From Haplomitrium mnioides (taxonomy: Eukaryota; Marchantiophyta; Haplomitriopsida; Calobryales): a stretch of 26,975 nt of DNA. The DNA lies in assembly GCA_049999725.1 (NCBI GenBank), contig JBNGIS010023609.1, positions 1-26,975 of the forward strand, read 5' to 3'. The notes beneath the pieces are model-generated. The model worked only from the letters and a program-made list of their open reading frames with translations. It had not been told where the DNA came from and made no database searches. A program made the position numbers and the translations under genes. Positions 19,762-26,975 of this stretch are shown in pieces. Position 1 is the first letter of the stretch. Every line of letters begins with the position of its first letter.

Positions 19762-19932
19762 CAAAACTGCTTGGATATAGTGATGATGATTAGGCTATAT
19801 ATACATAATAGAATATATACATATCATAGAAGAAATACAAGTGGTTATGTTTTGAGTTTTGGAAGTGTTGTAATGAGTTAGAGTAGTAAGAAGCAATCAA
19901 CTTGTTGGTTGCTTTGTCAAGCATAGAGTCAA

Positions 19933-20200
19933 AGTATAGAGAAGCAACAATGGCTTCATGCGAGATAGCTTGGTTTGATAAGCTATTGTTGGTTTGATAA
20001 GCTATTGTCTAATTTAGGACATAATGTCCAATTGAGATAGGTTGGTTACATAAGCTATTGTCTAATTTAGGACATGATGTCCAAGAGCAAAGGGAGTACA
20101 TGATGTCTAAGAGCATAGGCAGAGTATAGAAAAGCAACAATATTTGCATATGAGATAGCTTGGCTACGCAAGCTATTGTCTGATTTAGGACATGATGTGC
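19933..20200. repeat. Overlapping duplications in the RNase H region
   Basis: AGTATAGA(G/A)AAGCAACAAT occurs at 19933 and again at 20123. ATAAGCTATTGTCTAATTTA with GACATAATGTCC or GACATGATGTCC recurs at about 19997, 20053 and, with variation, 20168. A short direct repeat of TTTGATAAGCTATTGT lies at about 19973-20008. Two or more rounds of duplication are implied. Confidence 0.8.
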
Positions 20201-20510
20201 AAGAGCATATGACTTTGTATTGTGACAACATAAGCAATATGCAACTCGCAAACAATCTGGTGTTTTATATGCAAGGACCAAACACATTGGGGTTCATTAC
20301 CACTATTATTTACAACAAGTTGAGATTGATATAGTGAATGTGAATACACATTAGTAGTTAGTTGATTTTTTTATATAGTGTATTTTAATACAAAGAGAAG
20401 TTAGTTGATATTCTTACAAAGTCAATAAGTGCAAAGAATCAACATAAGTTTAAAACTTTGATAGGAGTGTTTTACATTGGTGAGCTTGGCTGAAGCTTCA
20501 TTAGTGGCAT

Positions 20511-20775
20511 TGTTGAAATACGAAATACCAAGCTCAATAAGTAACCTCCAAGATTAAGATTACTAGTAGACTCTTAGACTTTGGAGTTAAGTTATTTAAG
20601 TTGATGTAGGGTACGTTTAGGTTAATACACAATATGTACAGAGAGAAGAATAAAGATAGTAGAGAGAGCCCAGCCACCAGCCTCTTCACTTTTTTTGTAA
20701 ATTCATTTGATTGATATATGATCTCTCTCTCTCTCATATTTGACTCCAAAGAATTGTCTAATGGATCTACTTACA
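20511..20775 (+). repeat. 3' LTR of copia E'
   Basis: It starts TGTTGAAATAC and ends CTACTTACA (265 bp), with the same ends and the same TTTGACTCCAAAGA(A/T)TTGTCT tail as the LTR at 23770-24017. It contains a pure CT dinucleotide run near 20722. There is no primer site after it, so it is the 3' copy. Confidence 0.85.
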
Positions 20776-21689
20776 TGTCAAAGAAACTCAATCAAGAAAG
20801 TTGTAGACAATGGGAAGAAGCTCACCTATAAATTCAAACTTGAAACTGTATGCAAAGAAGAAGACAAGACTCTAAATGATGAAGCCAAAGAATGTGTGCA
20901 TAGCAAAAGATGAAGGAGAAACTAAAGAAAGCAATGAAGTTCATAGACTCGGAAAACTGCTCACACAATGGTGAATGGAAGAGGCCCAAACTCTACTCAA
21001 AAAGGAAAATGCTTGTACCACATGAAGATGAATAGACGTTGGCACGATAGCTTCTCAAAATAGGGTTGATGGAAGAAATCTGCAAGGAGAGTAGACATAC
21101 AATCAAAGAGAAAAAGGCTCAGCGAGGAATTGAAAGGTTCAATTGTTGGAACCTGTGGCATGCGAAAAAGAGATACAGAAGCGCAATGACAAAGTAAAAG
21201 TTCAAATCTGCAATGCTCGATGAAGGCAGAATGTGCAATAAACAATACACTGCGAAGAAGAAAGGTTGTGGAAGCTGAAAACTGAAGAATTCATTAGAGG
21301 ACTAAGAAACGATTGGCAGATATCGATGCAAATTCACATAAAGAAAATCAGTTAATCTGATGCTCAAGGACAACTCAGTCGAGTTGATGGAGCTCAATTC
21401 AATGCTCAGAGGCGGAAAATTTGAACGCAGTAGATGTTGAATCCTCTGCTCCTTCGTTGACCTCTATAAAACATCGGCGATGCAACGGGTTGACCGAAAG
21501 ATATGAAAGCATCAATTTATCGCCGCTTCGGTGTCGGGGGTTTCTCTGAGATGATGCCAAAGCAACTACGCATCAACGTTTCACTGCACTAGCCAATCAA
21601 ACTACCCATGCACGTTTCACTACGTTGGTCAATCAGTGGATTTTGAGCAGGAAATGTAGGACAGCATCTGCCATCGATAACTTACGTTA
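20776..21689. other. Unassigned stretch, no transposon motif
   Basis: Purine-rich and stop-dense. The forward frames give Lys/Glu-rich fragments without a known domain, and I see no repeat or RNA gene. From about 21430 the base composition becomes more GC-rich, like the germin-like gene neighbourhood. The edge of old non-repeat sequence may therefore lie near there. Confidence 0.45.
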
Positions 21690-21692
21690 GAA

Positions 21693-21960
21693 GAAAGCGC
21701 TGCTCACATTCTGTTGCATTCATCCTTCAAACTTGCGAGAATATCGACTGTCATTGACCCGGATTCCGCGTCTGGCAGACAAGACCATGCATTTCTTCAA
21801 TGGACGGCGCTCTTTACAATCCCTCTTCACTTCCATACTCCAACATTTTCGGCTCCTAGGTCGTCTTGTCCGTTAGCGACCACGCCACGCGTAATCACTA
21901 TTCCCCGACCGCGTTGGATGACTCTCTCCTCCTCATGGATGTCTCTAAGGATAGATTTGT
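21693..21960 (+). promoter_or_regulatory. Orphan, diverged copy of the germin-like gene promoter (inverted arm 1)
   Basis: This stretch aligns, in opposite orientation, with 23489-23752, the upstream region of the germin-like gene. The best block (21816-21864 against 23582-23630) matches at 42 of 49 bases by hand. Shared elements in order are TTCTGTTG...CATCCTTC, ATGCAT, ACAATCCCTCT, ACTCCAACATTT, CGGCTCCTAG, CCACGCGTAA and CCCCGACC. At the place of the gene's TATA box (TATAAAAT) this copy reads GATAGATT (21949-21956) at nearly equal spacing. No germin coding follows it, so it looks like a dead promoter. Confidence 0.65.
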
Positions 21961-22295
21961 GGTTGCAGGGTGTCAATTGCTGTGTTCCCTACACCAATTT
22001 TCAATCTCGCGCAATCTCATGTTGGTACTCGTAACGCTTGCACTCCTTCGTAGAACACCAGAACCATCCCATCTTTGATTGGACAGAGACTTTGAAGGTA
22101 CGCGGAAGACCACACAACTCACATCTCACATCTCACCCACATTTCCTTGCATTACACGTCCTGCCAATTTTTGAATTTGGAGTGATCATGGAACCCAATC
22201 GTTTCCTTTGATGCGGCGTTTAGTGCTGGTAACAATTCACAGTAGTTCCCATCCATAGTTTCTCCGCTTCATTGCAAAGCACAGATCTCTGTAGT
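21961..22295. other. Stretch beyond the orphan promoter, no gene seen
   Basis: No cupin motif or other coding is recognisable in any frame. A short ACTCCTTCGTAGAA match (about 22029-22042) to the germin-like gene's 5' leader suggests the duplication once reached further. Open frames of up to 106 residues starting in arm 1 have no domain. Confidence 0.4.
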
Positions 22296-22445
22296 AGATT
22301 CAGAATCTCTTCTGCAGAACAGACATTCAATCTGCCCACTGCAATAGATTCACAATCTCTTCTGCAGAACAGACATTCAATCTGCCCACTGCAATAGTTT
22401 CAGAATCTCTTTTGAAGAACAGACATTCAATCTGCCCACTGCAAT
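22296..22445. repeat. 50-bp tandem triplication
   Basis: Three units, 22296-22345, 22346-22395 and 22396-22445, each start AG(A/T)TTCA(G/C)AATCTCTT and end CTGCCCACTGCAAT. Few differences separate them, mostly in the third unit, so the expansion is fairly recent. They lie about 280 bp beyond the stop codon of the germin-like gene. Confidence 0.95.
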
Positions 22446-22723
22446 GTGGAAGCTAGATACTATTCAGACTGCTGTTCGTTCCTAGAATCTTACGACTTGT
22501 TTAGATAAGCTTTAGGCATTTTTTGTGTATATTGTGACAAGGAGCATTTGTAAAATCATCGGGCGTTGCACAATACATAATTTTGTTTTACTTCTTCACA
22601 TGTATACAAATGACATTAAAATCTTAAACCTGCTTATTTCAAATAACGCGTGCGGAGCTCGCGCTTTAGACAAAGCAAGTCCAGTGGAGTGGGACAATCA
22701 TCGTGAGAATACTCGGTGTTATA
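22446..22723 (-). other. Presumed 3' untranslated and downstream region of the germin-like gene
   Basis: On the minus strand this follows the stop codon. No perfect AATAAA is seen; AAATAAG (around 22640) and TTTGTATAC-like sequence are weak polyadenylation candidates. No other gene is visible. Confidence 0.4.
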
Positions 22724-23347
22724 TTACTGTGGTGCGAAGGCTGCTTTGAGCTGCTGGATTACGTTCGAGGACACTTGGAACGACTTCTGCAAAATGTCGC
22801 TAGAAATTCCAGAACCAAAGAGATTTGTGGGCAGAGACACCGTTCCAGGATTGGAGCTGCTCAGTGCGGCAATGGCCTTCACGTGCTGCCATTTGTGCAA
22901 GTTGATCTGAAAATGGACCAAGCCCTTGGGAAACACAAAAACATCACCAGCATACAGAGTAGACGTGAATAGTTTGTTGGTGGTGTCGATTAACCCAACG
23001 GAGAGTTGTCCCTCGATAACGTAAAGAATCTCGGAGCCTCGAGGATGCGTGTGAGGAACGTTGATAGTTCCCGGAGGATAGATTAAAAATGCTGTGGAGA
23101 TGCCCAACCCTTGCAGAGCTGGGAATTCTGTGGCAAACCCTTTGGTGACGGTGAATTTTCCACCTTTGGCAGCAGCATTTCGAAAACCAGTGAAGGTGAA
23201 GAAAGTGCCATCAAGAGAGGACGCATTGACGCCTGGTGGAACAGCAAAGTCAGTAGTAAGCTCTGGATCGGATGCAAGAACTGTGGCACTCGGTGAAATA
23301 GAGGTGAGAGCCACAACAAAGAGCAGAGGCAGAATTCTGAGAGTCAT
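22724..23347 (-). CDS. Germin-like protein (secreted cupin), complete single exon
   Basis: Germin-like proteins are secreted, barrel-shaped cupins of the plant cell wall. They usually form oligomers that bind manganese, and some have superoxide dismutase or oxalate oxidase activity. This 207-residue protein has a hydrophobic signal peptide (residues 1 to about 25, cleavage likely after VLA) and one N-glycosylation site (Asn41-Ala-Ser). Both germin boxes are present: box 1, PPGTINVPHTHPRGSEILYV, and box 2, GDVFVFPKGLVHFQIN. The four metal ligands are His99, His101, Glu106 and His145. The length is close to the usual 210-225. The protein has no cysteine at all, so the disulfide near the N-terminus typical of true germins is missing. 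FTFTGF and the C-terminal TVSLP, LFGSGIS and DILQKSF segments are also typical. The ATG chosen is the first in frame after a TATA box about 140 bp upstream. There are no stops or frameshifts; this is the only intact gene in the window. Enzyme activity cannot be told from the sequence. Confidence 0.95.
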   Translation of the reverse strand: MTLRILPLLFVVALTSISPSATVLASDPELTTDFAVPPGVNASSLDGTFFTFTGFRNAAAKGGKFTVTKGFATEFPALQGLGISTAFLIYPPGTINVPHTHPRGSEILYVIEGQLSVGLIDTTNKLFTSTLYAGDVFVFPKGLVHFQINLHKWQHVKAIAALSSSNPGTVSLPTNLFGSGISSDILQKSFQVSSNVIQQLKAAFAPQ

Positions 23348-23488
23348 GATTGTCGTGAAGCCCGAAAATCAATGTAGCAGCAAATTCTGAAGCAGAAACG
23401 AGGCTTCGGATTCTACGAAGGGAGTAAGATTCTGAGGAATCGGAGATATACAAGGGACTGTGAGATGCAAATGCGAACGAAATGATCG

Positions 23489-23496
23489 ATTTTATA
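23489..23496 (-). promoter_or_regulatory. TATA box of the germin-like gene
   Basis: TATAAAAT on the minus strand lies about 142 bp before the ATG, which predicts a leader of roughly 110 bases. The upstream block to 23752 is shared with the orphan copy at 21693-21960. Confidence 0.65.
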
Positions 23497-23521
23497 CTGC
23501 AGGCAAGATGAGCTGGTCGTA

Positions 23522-23752
23522 CTTATGCAACGTGGTCGGGGAAAATAGTCTTTACGCGTGGTTTGTGCACTGACGGTCAACACGATCTAGGAGCCGTAAA
23601 TGTTGGAGTGGAGTAGTGTAGAGGGATTGTACAGTGCGTCATCCATTTCAGATATGCATAGGCGACGATGAATAGCCTGAACCATTTATAGTCGATGGGA
23701 ACGTACTTCTTCATATATGGAAAGTTGGAAGGATGTACCCAACAGAAGAGCA
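23522..23752 (-). promoter_or_regulatory. Germin-like gene upstream region (inverted arm 2)
   Basis: This is the promoter-proximal block shared in inverted orientation with 21693-21922. Its conserved pieces include an ACGCGT core (about 23554-23559), the CTAGGAGCCG block and ACAATCCCTCT (as its complement on the plus strand). It ends 17 bp short of the copia E LTR, which is therefore the outer limit of the intact upstream sequence. Confidence 0.6.
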
Positions 23753-23769
23753 CTTTATGATGAGAAAGA

Positions 23770-24017
23770 TGTTGAAATACCAACCTCTCTACGAAACTGT
23801 TCGGATGACGAGTAGAGTAGACTTATTTTAAGACCTCTTTAGGATTAGTTTTGTTAAGTTAATTTAGGGTAAATTTAAGTATAAATAAAAAGCATGTAGA
23901 GAGAAAAGTCGGGAGATGAAAGAGAGAGCACGACCATAACTTACTTTTTGTAAATCCATTGTAATGAATACAATCTCATATTTGACTCCAAAGATTTGTC
24001 TCCTCGATTTCTTTACA
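23770..24017 (+). repeat. 5' LTR of copia E
   Basis: It is 248 bp, TGTTGAAATACC to TTTCTTTACA. It contains AGTTTTGTTAAGTTAATTTA and a TATAAATA box (23880-23887) and ends directly at the primer site. It aligns with the LTRs of D and E'. Confidence 0.9.
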
Positions 24018-24029
24018 TGGTATGAGAGC
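24018..24029 (+). other. Primer-binding site of copia E
   Basis: TGGTATGAGAGC lies directly after the LTR. It matches the usual initiator tRNA-Met site TGGTATCAGAGC with one change (C to G). Confidence 0.85.
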
Positions 24030-24147
24030 TTGGTTTGTGAGGAGAATAAGATCGCAAAGAGTAGACGATCAATTTGGTTTGATATCCCTTTTGATGAAGG
24101 TGGTGAGAGTTGTGCTTGAAGTTTGGAGGTGTCGAGAAGTTGCGTAA

Positions 24148-25164
24148 ATGGGTGATTCCAATACCGTTGGTATTGAGAAGTTGGAGAAGAACAACTACCA
24201 GCCGTGGAGGTTCCGGATGAGGAACTATTTGATAGGCAAGAGCCTATGGGGGTATGTTTCAGGTGAAGAAAAGGAACCACAACTTCCTTCAGTGAATGCA
24301 ACAGATCAAGAATTGAAGGCATGGAAAGCTTGGAACGAAAAAGGTAGGAAGGTGATGATTTTTATTTCGCAGAATTTGTCAAATAGTATGGTTGGACACA
24401 TACAAGATTTGGAGTCTTCAAAAGATGTATAGGATACGTTAGAAAGGCTCTATAGTACAAATACTAGAGTTAGAAAGATTCAATTGAAAAATGAGTTGAA
24501 TAATATAAAGAAGTCACGCAACATGTCGGCGAATAATTATGTCTTGAAGATAAAAGAGACATCAAATGCATTGGGATCTATTGGAGTGGTTACAGATGAT
24601 GATGATTTAGTGTCTGTAGTATTGAATGGTTTGAAGGATGATGAGAAGTGGAAACCGTTTGCCACTTTTGTTTATGTTTGGGAAAATCTTCCTAATTTTG
24701 ATGAGCTAGTCTCCTTGATGATAATAGAGGAGAGAAACATTGGTGGATCTATTTCAAAAAACGGTTCTAATGAGCATGCACAGGGCTTCTACTCAGGATA
24801 TGGTAGAGGTAGGGGGAGATCCCAGAGAGGACGTGGTGAAGGTAGAGGTTATGTAGAACATAACCAAAATCAACAAAATTTTGAGAATACAGCTGGTGGT
24901 AGAGGCCGCGGAAATTTTCGAGGAAGTAGAAGCTTTCGTGAAAGAGGTGGAAGGAAAAACAATCATGATGTAGTTTGTTGGGAGTGTAGAAAACCAGGTC
25001 ATTATGCAAATGATTGCTATAGCAAGTCCAACAACAATAACAGAGGATATAATCGGAAACAACAAGGAAATTATGCATCGTCATCAAAGAGTGATGGTGA
25101 GCGTCTCTTTGTTTTGCAACATATGATGAGTACTTATATACAAGGTTGTGAAAAGGATGCATGA
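24148..25164 (+). pseudogene. Ty1/copia E gag with zinc knuckle
   Basis: The frame starts at ATG 24148 with EKLEKNNYQPWRFRMRNYL, the standard start of copia gag, and contains DTLERLY and the NELNNIKKSRNMSANNYVLK segment. A Gly/Arg-rich stretch (YGRGRGRSQRGRGEGRG) precedes the CCHC knuckle CWECRKPGHYANDC (about 24979-25018). The frame is broken by TAG at 24430-24432, where DVWDTL is expected (Trp to stop), and by TGA at 25162-25164, where AWYVDSG is expected (Trp to stop). Otherwise it is well preserved. Confidence 0.9.
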
Positions 25165-26576
25165 TATGTGAATTCTGGTGCGTCAATCCATATGACACAT
25201 CATAAAAATTGGTTAAAAGAGCTGTATGATCCAGAGCAGCAAGGATATGTAGAAACAGGTGATGCTACAATTCATCCAATTGAGCAGATGGGAAATGTTC
25301 CACTTTCTACACATGATGGAAAGTCAAAGTATATAGCTAATGTATTCTATGTACCAACAATTACAAAGAATTTGGTGTCTGTTGGTCAAATGGTAGAACA
25401 AGGATTAGAGGTTGTTTTTAATGAAGATGGTTGTTTTGTGGAGGATTTGAAGAACAAAAATAGATTGGTTGCAAGAGGAAGTAAGATCGGAAGGATGTTT
25501 ACATTGGATGTAAAGACTCCAATGGTAAATGACAATGTCATGTATACGCAAAAGAATATAGTTATTGAAGATGTAGATATCTGGCACAAAAGAATGGGAC
25601 ATGTGAATTTACAAAGGCTGAGATCAATGCAGTCTATGGGTGTAGTTACCGGCTTGCCAAGGTTCAAGAATGTTGATATGCAGAAGGTGTGTGAAGCATG
25701 TCAGTTTGGAAAACAGTCAAGGCATCTATTCTCGCATCAAAGAAATATGACTAAAAATCCTTTAGACGTAGTACATTCTAATGTGTGGGGACCTACTGAG
25801 CATGCATCAATGTCAGAAAATAAGTATTTTGTTACCTTTGTGGATGACCATACAAGGAAGGTATGGGTTTATTTTATGAAGACAAAAGGAGAAGTGTTTG
25901 AGCATTTTAAAAGCTTTAAGAAGATGGTTGAAAAACAATCAGGATTGCAGATTAAATGTCTACGGTCATATGGTAGAGGTGAGTATTTTTCACGAGAGTT
26001 TAACATTTTTTGGTAGATCATGGTGTGAAGAGGCAATTCACATGCAAATATACTCCACAACAGAATGGAGTCGCAAAGCGAAAAAAAAGGCATATAGCAG
26101 AAATCGCTCGTGCCTTGATTAATGAGAAAAACATACCAAAATACTATTGGGCAGAGGTTGTACATATAGCTGTATATATCATGAACATGACTCCTACGGC
26201 AGGAATACATGATGTTACTCGAGAAGAAAGATTTACAGGTATTAAAAGTGATGTATCTCACTTGAAAGTATTTAGATGTATTGCGTATATACACATACCA
26301 GATGAGCTAAGGACTAAGCTAGATCCTAAAGCTGAAAAGTGTATTTTCATTGGGTATTCTTTGGAACAAAAAGGATACCGATGTTACAACCCTGTAACAC
26401 GTAAAATCAGGGTAAGTAGAGATGTTGTATTTGATGAGTTGAGTAGTTGGGATGCTGTAGAAAAAGTTGTGAAGACTCATATGGAGGAAGAAGAAGTGCA
26501 CAAAAAAAACAGAAAATCACGAATTACAATCACAACTATTGAGTGGACCAGGAGAAAGTTCAAACACTCTATCTAA
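25165..26576 (+). pseudogene. Ty1/copia E protease and integrase
   Basis: The protease active site reads VNSGAS (Asp to Asn, 25171-25173). The integrase zinc-binding domain follows with WHKRMGHVN and CEACQFGKQSRH. All three catalytic positions of the core differ from the family: HSNVWGP (Asn for Asp, 25780-25782), LRSYGRGEY (Tyr for Asp, 25969-25971) and NGVAKRKKR (Lys for Glu, 26076-26078). A frameshift near 26010 separates the second and third motif. The C-terminal end CIFIGYSLEQKGYRCYNP and VSRDVVFDE is intact. The element could not have mobilised itself with these proteins. Confidence 0.9.
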
Positions 26577-26975
26577 GAGTGTTAATCCGTGGTGAGGAAG
26601 ATTGAGTTCAAGTTCACTAAATGTATCAATTGGAAGTGCTGAAAGTAAGACAAGTTCAGCTAAAGGAAAGGAAAAGATGGATCAACAGATGGATACAAGT
26701 CACTTAAGTAATGGTGAAGAGGTTGATATACCCAGTTTGCAAACACTTGGTGTGCAAAGAATGCAGAATGAGGTACGTAGATCTATACGTATAAGATATC
26801 CAGTAAGGAGGTTGAGTTATGATAGTTTTTCTACACGTCATTATACATAAATGGTGAAATTTATAGAGGATGTAGAACCGACTTGTTTTGAGGATGCAAT
26901 TGGCATACCTGAATGGGAGTCAGCTATGGATGAGGAAGTGAATGCACTTGATGAGAACAAGATTCTTTGTGTGTC
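26577..26975 (+). pseudogene. Ty1/copia E linker and start of reverse transcriptase
   Basis: A Ser-rich linker with SIGSAESKTSSAKGKEKM and RRSIRIRYPVRRLSYDSF, a TAA at 26848-26850, then EPTCFEDAIGIPEWESAMDE and the first RT residues up to the window end. The frame differs from that of the integrase end. It corresponds to 15255-15713 of element D. Confidence 0.85.

Larger units (their letters stand above)
18215..20510 (+). pseudogene. Ty1/copia fragment E': linker, reverse transcriptase, RNase H
   Basis: Homology to E begins at GTTGTATTTGATGAG (integrase end). Then come the linker with SIGSDESKTSLAKVKV (18372-18629), the RT start MDKEVNALCENETRKLTTL with KLVAK (18664-18820), DETFSGVAKM-like residues and QMDVKNAVFNGEL in shifted frames, HKFPNYVCKLKF, and the catalytic region IIVMYAHDLIIT (about 19256-19291). 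YVDD is YAHD there, so the first Asp is lost. ALGELKYFLGIEVIRAPQEI follows. RNase H pieces include AKLLGYSDDD, KYREATMASCEIAWFDKLL and KHIGVHYHYY. Several local tandem duplications (19130-19254, 19671-19761 and 19933-20200) and many stops make it non-functional. Gag, protease and most of integrase are missing. Confidence 0.85.
23770..26975 (+). mobile_element. Ty1/copia element E, 5' LTR to start of RT, cut by the window end
   Basis: A 5' LTR, a primer site, gag, protease, integrase, a linker and the first residues of reverse transcriptase follow in the Ty1/copia order. It is the longest copia copy here and the reference for D, E' and F. The 5 bp before the LTR (AAAGA, 23765-23769) would be one half of its target-site duplication; the other half lies outside the window. 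The LTR points away from the germin-like gene and starts about 420 bp from its ATG. Confidence 0.92.

Noticed and set aside
21714-22034. Possible small gene of about 106 residues
   Set aside because: It starts inside the decayed promoter copy, and its resemblance to a minus-strand frame at 23577-23783 only reflects the shared inverted repeat.
22296-22445. The 50-bp repeats as decayed germin-like coding sequence
   Set aside because: No frame of the unit gives a cupin motif.
24767-25198. 143-residue open frame on the minus strand
   Set aside because: Shadow of the Gly/Arg-rich end of copia E gag. The mirror situation exists on the plus strand of D at 17071-17343.
1-26975. tRNA or rRNA genes
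   Set aside because: I saw no cloverleaf with A and B boxes and no rRNA-like block. The TGGTATCAGAGC motif is a primer-binding site, not a tRNA gene.

Overview
The window looks like a retrotransposon-rich intergenic stretch of a land-plant nuclear genome. The evidence is nested Ty3/gypsy and Ty1/copia LTR retrotransposons in both orientations, primer-binding sites complementary to initiator tRNA-Met, and one plant-specific germin-like protein gene. Long blocks of old, stop-riddled LTR elements suggest a large genome such as a gymnosperm, fern or lycophyte, but the species cannot be named from this. Two runs of N show it is a draft assembly.

Layout. 1-747 is a minus-strand Ty3/gypsy reverse transcriptase fragment. 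748-7534 is a composite of two chromodomain-bearing Ty3/gypsy elements (chromoviruses). The outer element A contributes the 5' LTR, the primer site, the end of integrase with a chromodomain, and the 3' LTR. Element B contributes at least reverse transcriptase to chromodomain and one LTR (5572-6098), which interrupts A's integrase. 7163-8665 is a head-to-tail array of LTR copies broken by both assembly gaps. 8444-13351 is a third gypsy element (C, non-chromovirus, Athila/Tat-like). It has decayed pol, a long 3' region full of 24-bp and about 150-bp tandem repeats, and a possible polypurine tract and 3' LTR start near 12618-12635.

13352-20775 holds Ty1/copia remains: a short RT fragment (F), a minus-strand element D (13595-17571) that interrupts it, and a plus-strand fragment E' (18215-20775) with its 3' LTR. 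20776-23769 is the only stretch without recognisable transposon coding. It contains a complete single-exon germin-like protein gene on the minus strand (22724-23347), a 50-bp triplication, and a diverged inverted copy of the germin-like gene's own promoter region. 23770-26975 is the 5' two thirds of a plus-strand copia element E, cut by the window end.

Only the germin-like gene looks functional. Every retroelement carries stops, frameshifts or lost catalytic residues, many of them G-to-A or C-to-T changes (Trp to stop, Asp to Asn, Glu to Lys, Arg to stop). This is the pattern expected from deamination of methylated cytosine in silenced repeats. I see no evidence of a new multi-gene system. 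The points most worth checking are the orphan promoter copy beside the germin-like gene, the LTR concatemer, the shared loss of integrase catalytic residues in copia D and E, and the minisatellite-rich 3' region of gypsy C.
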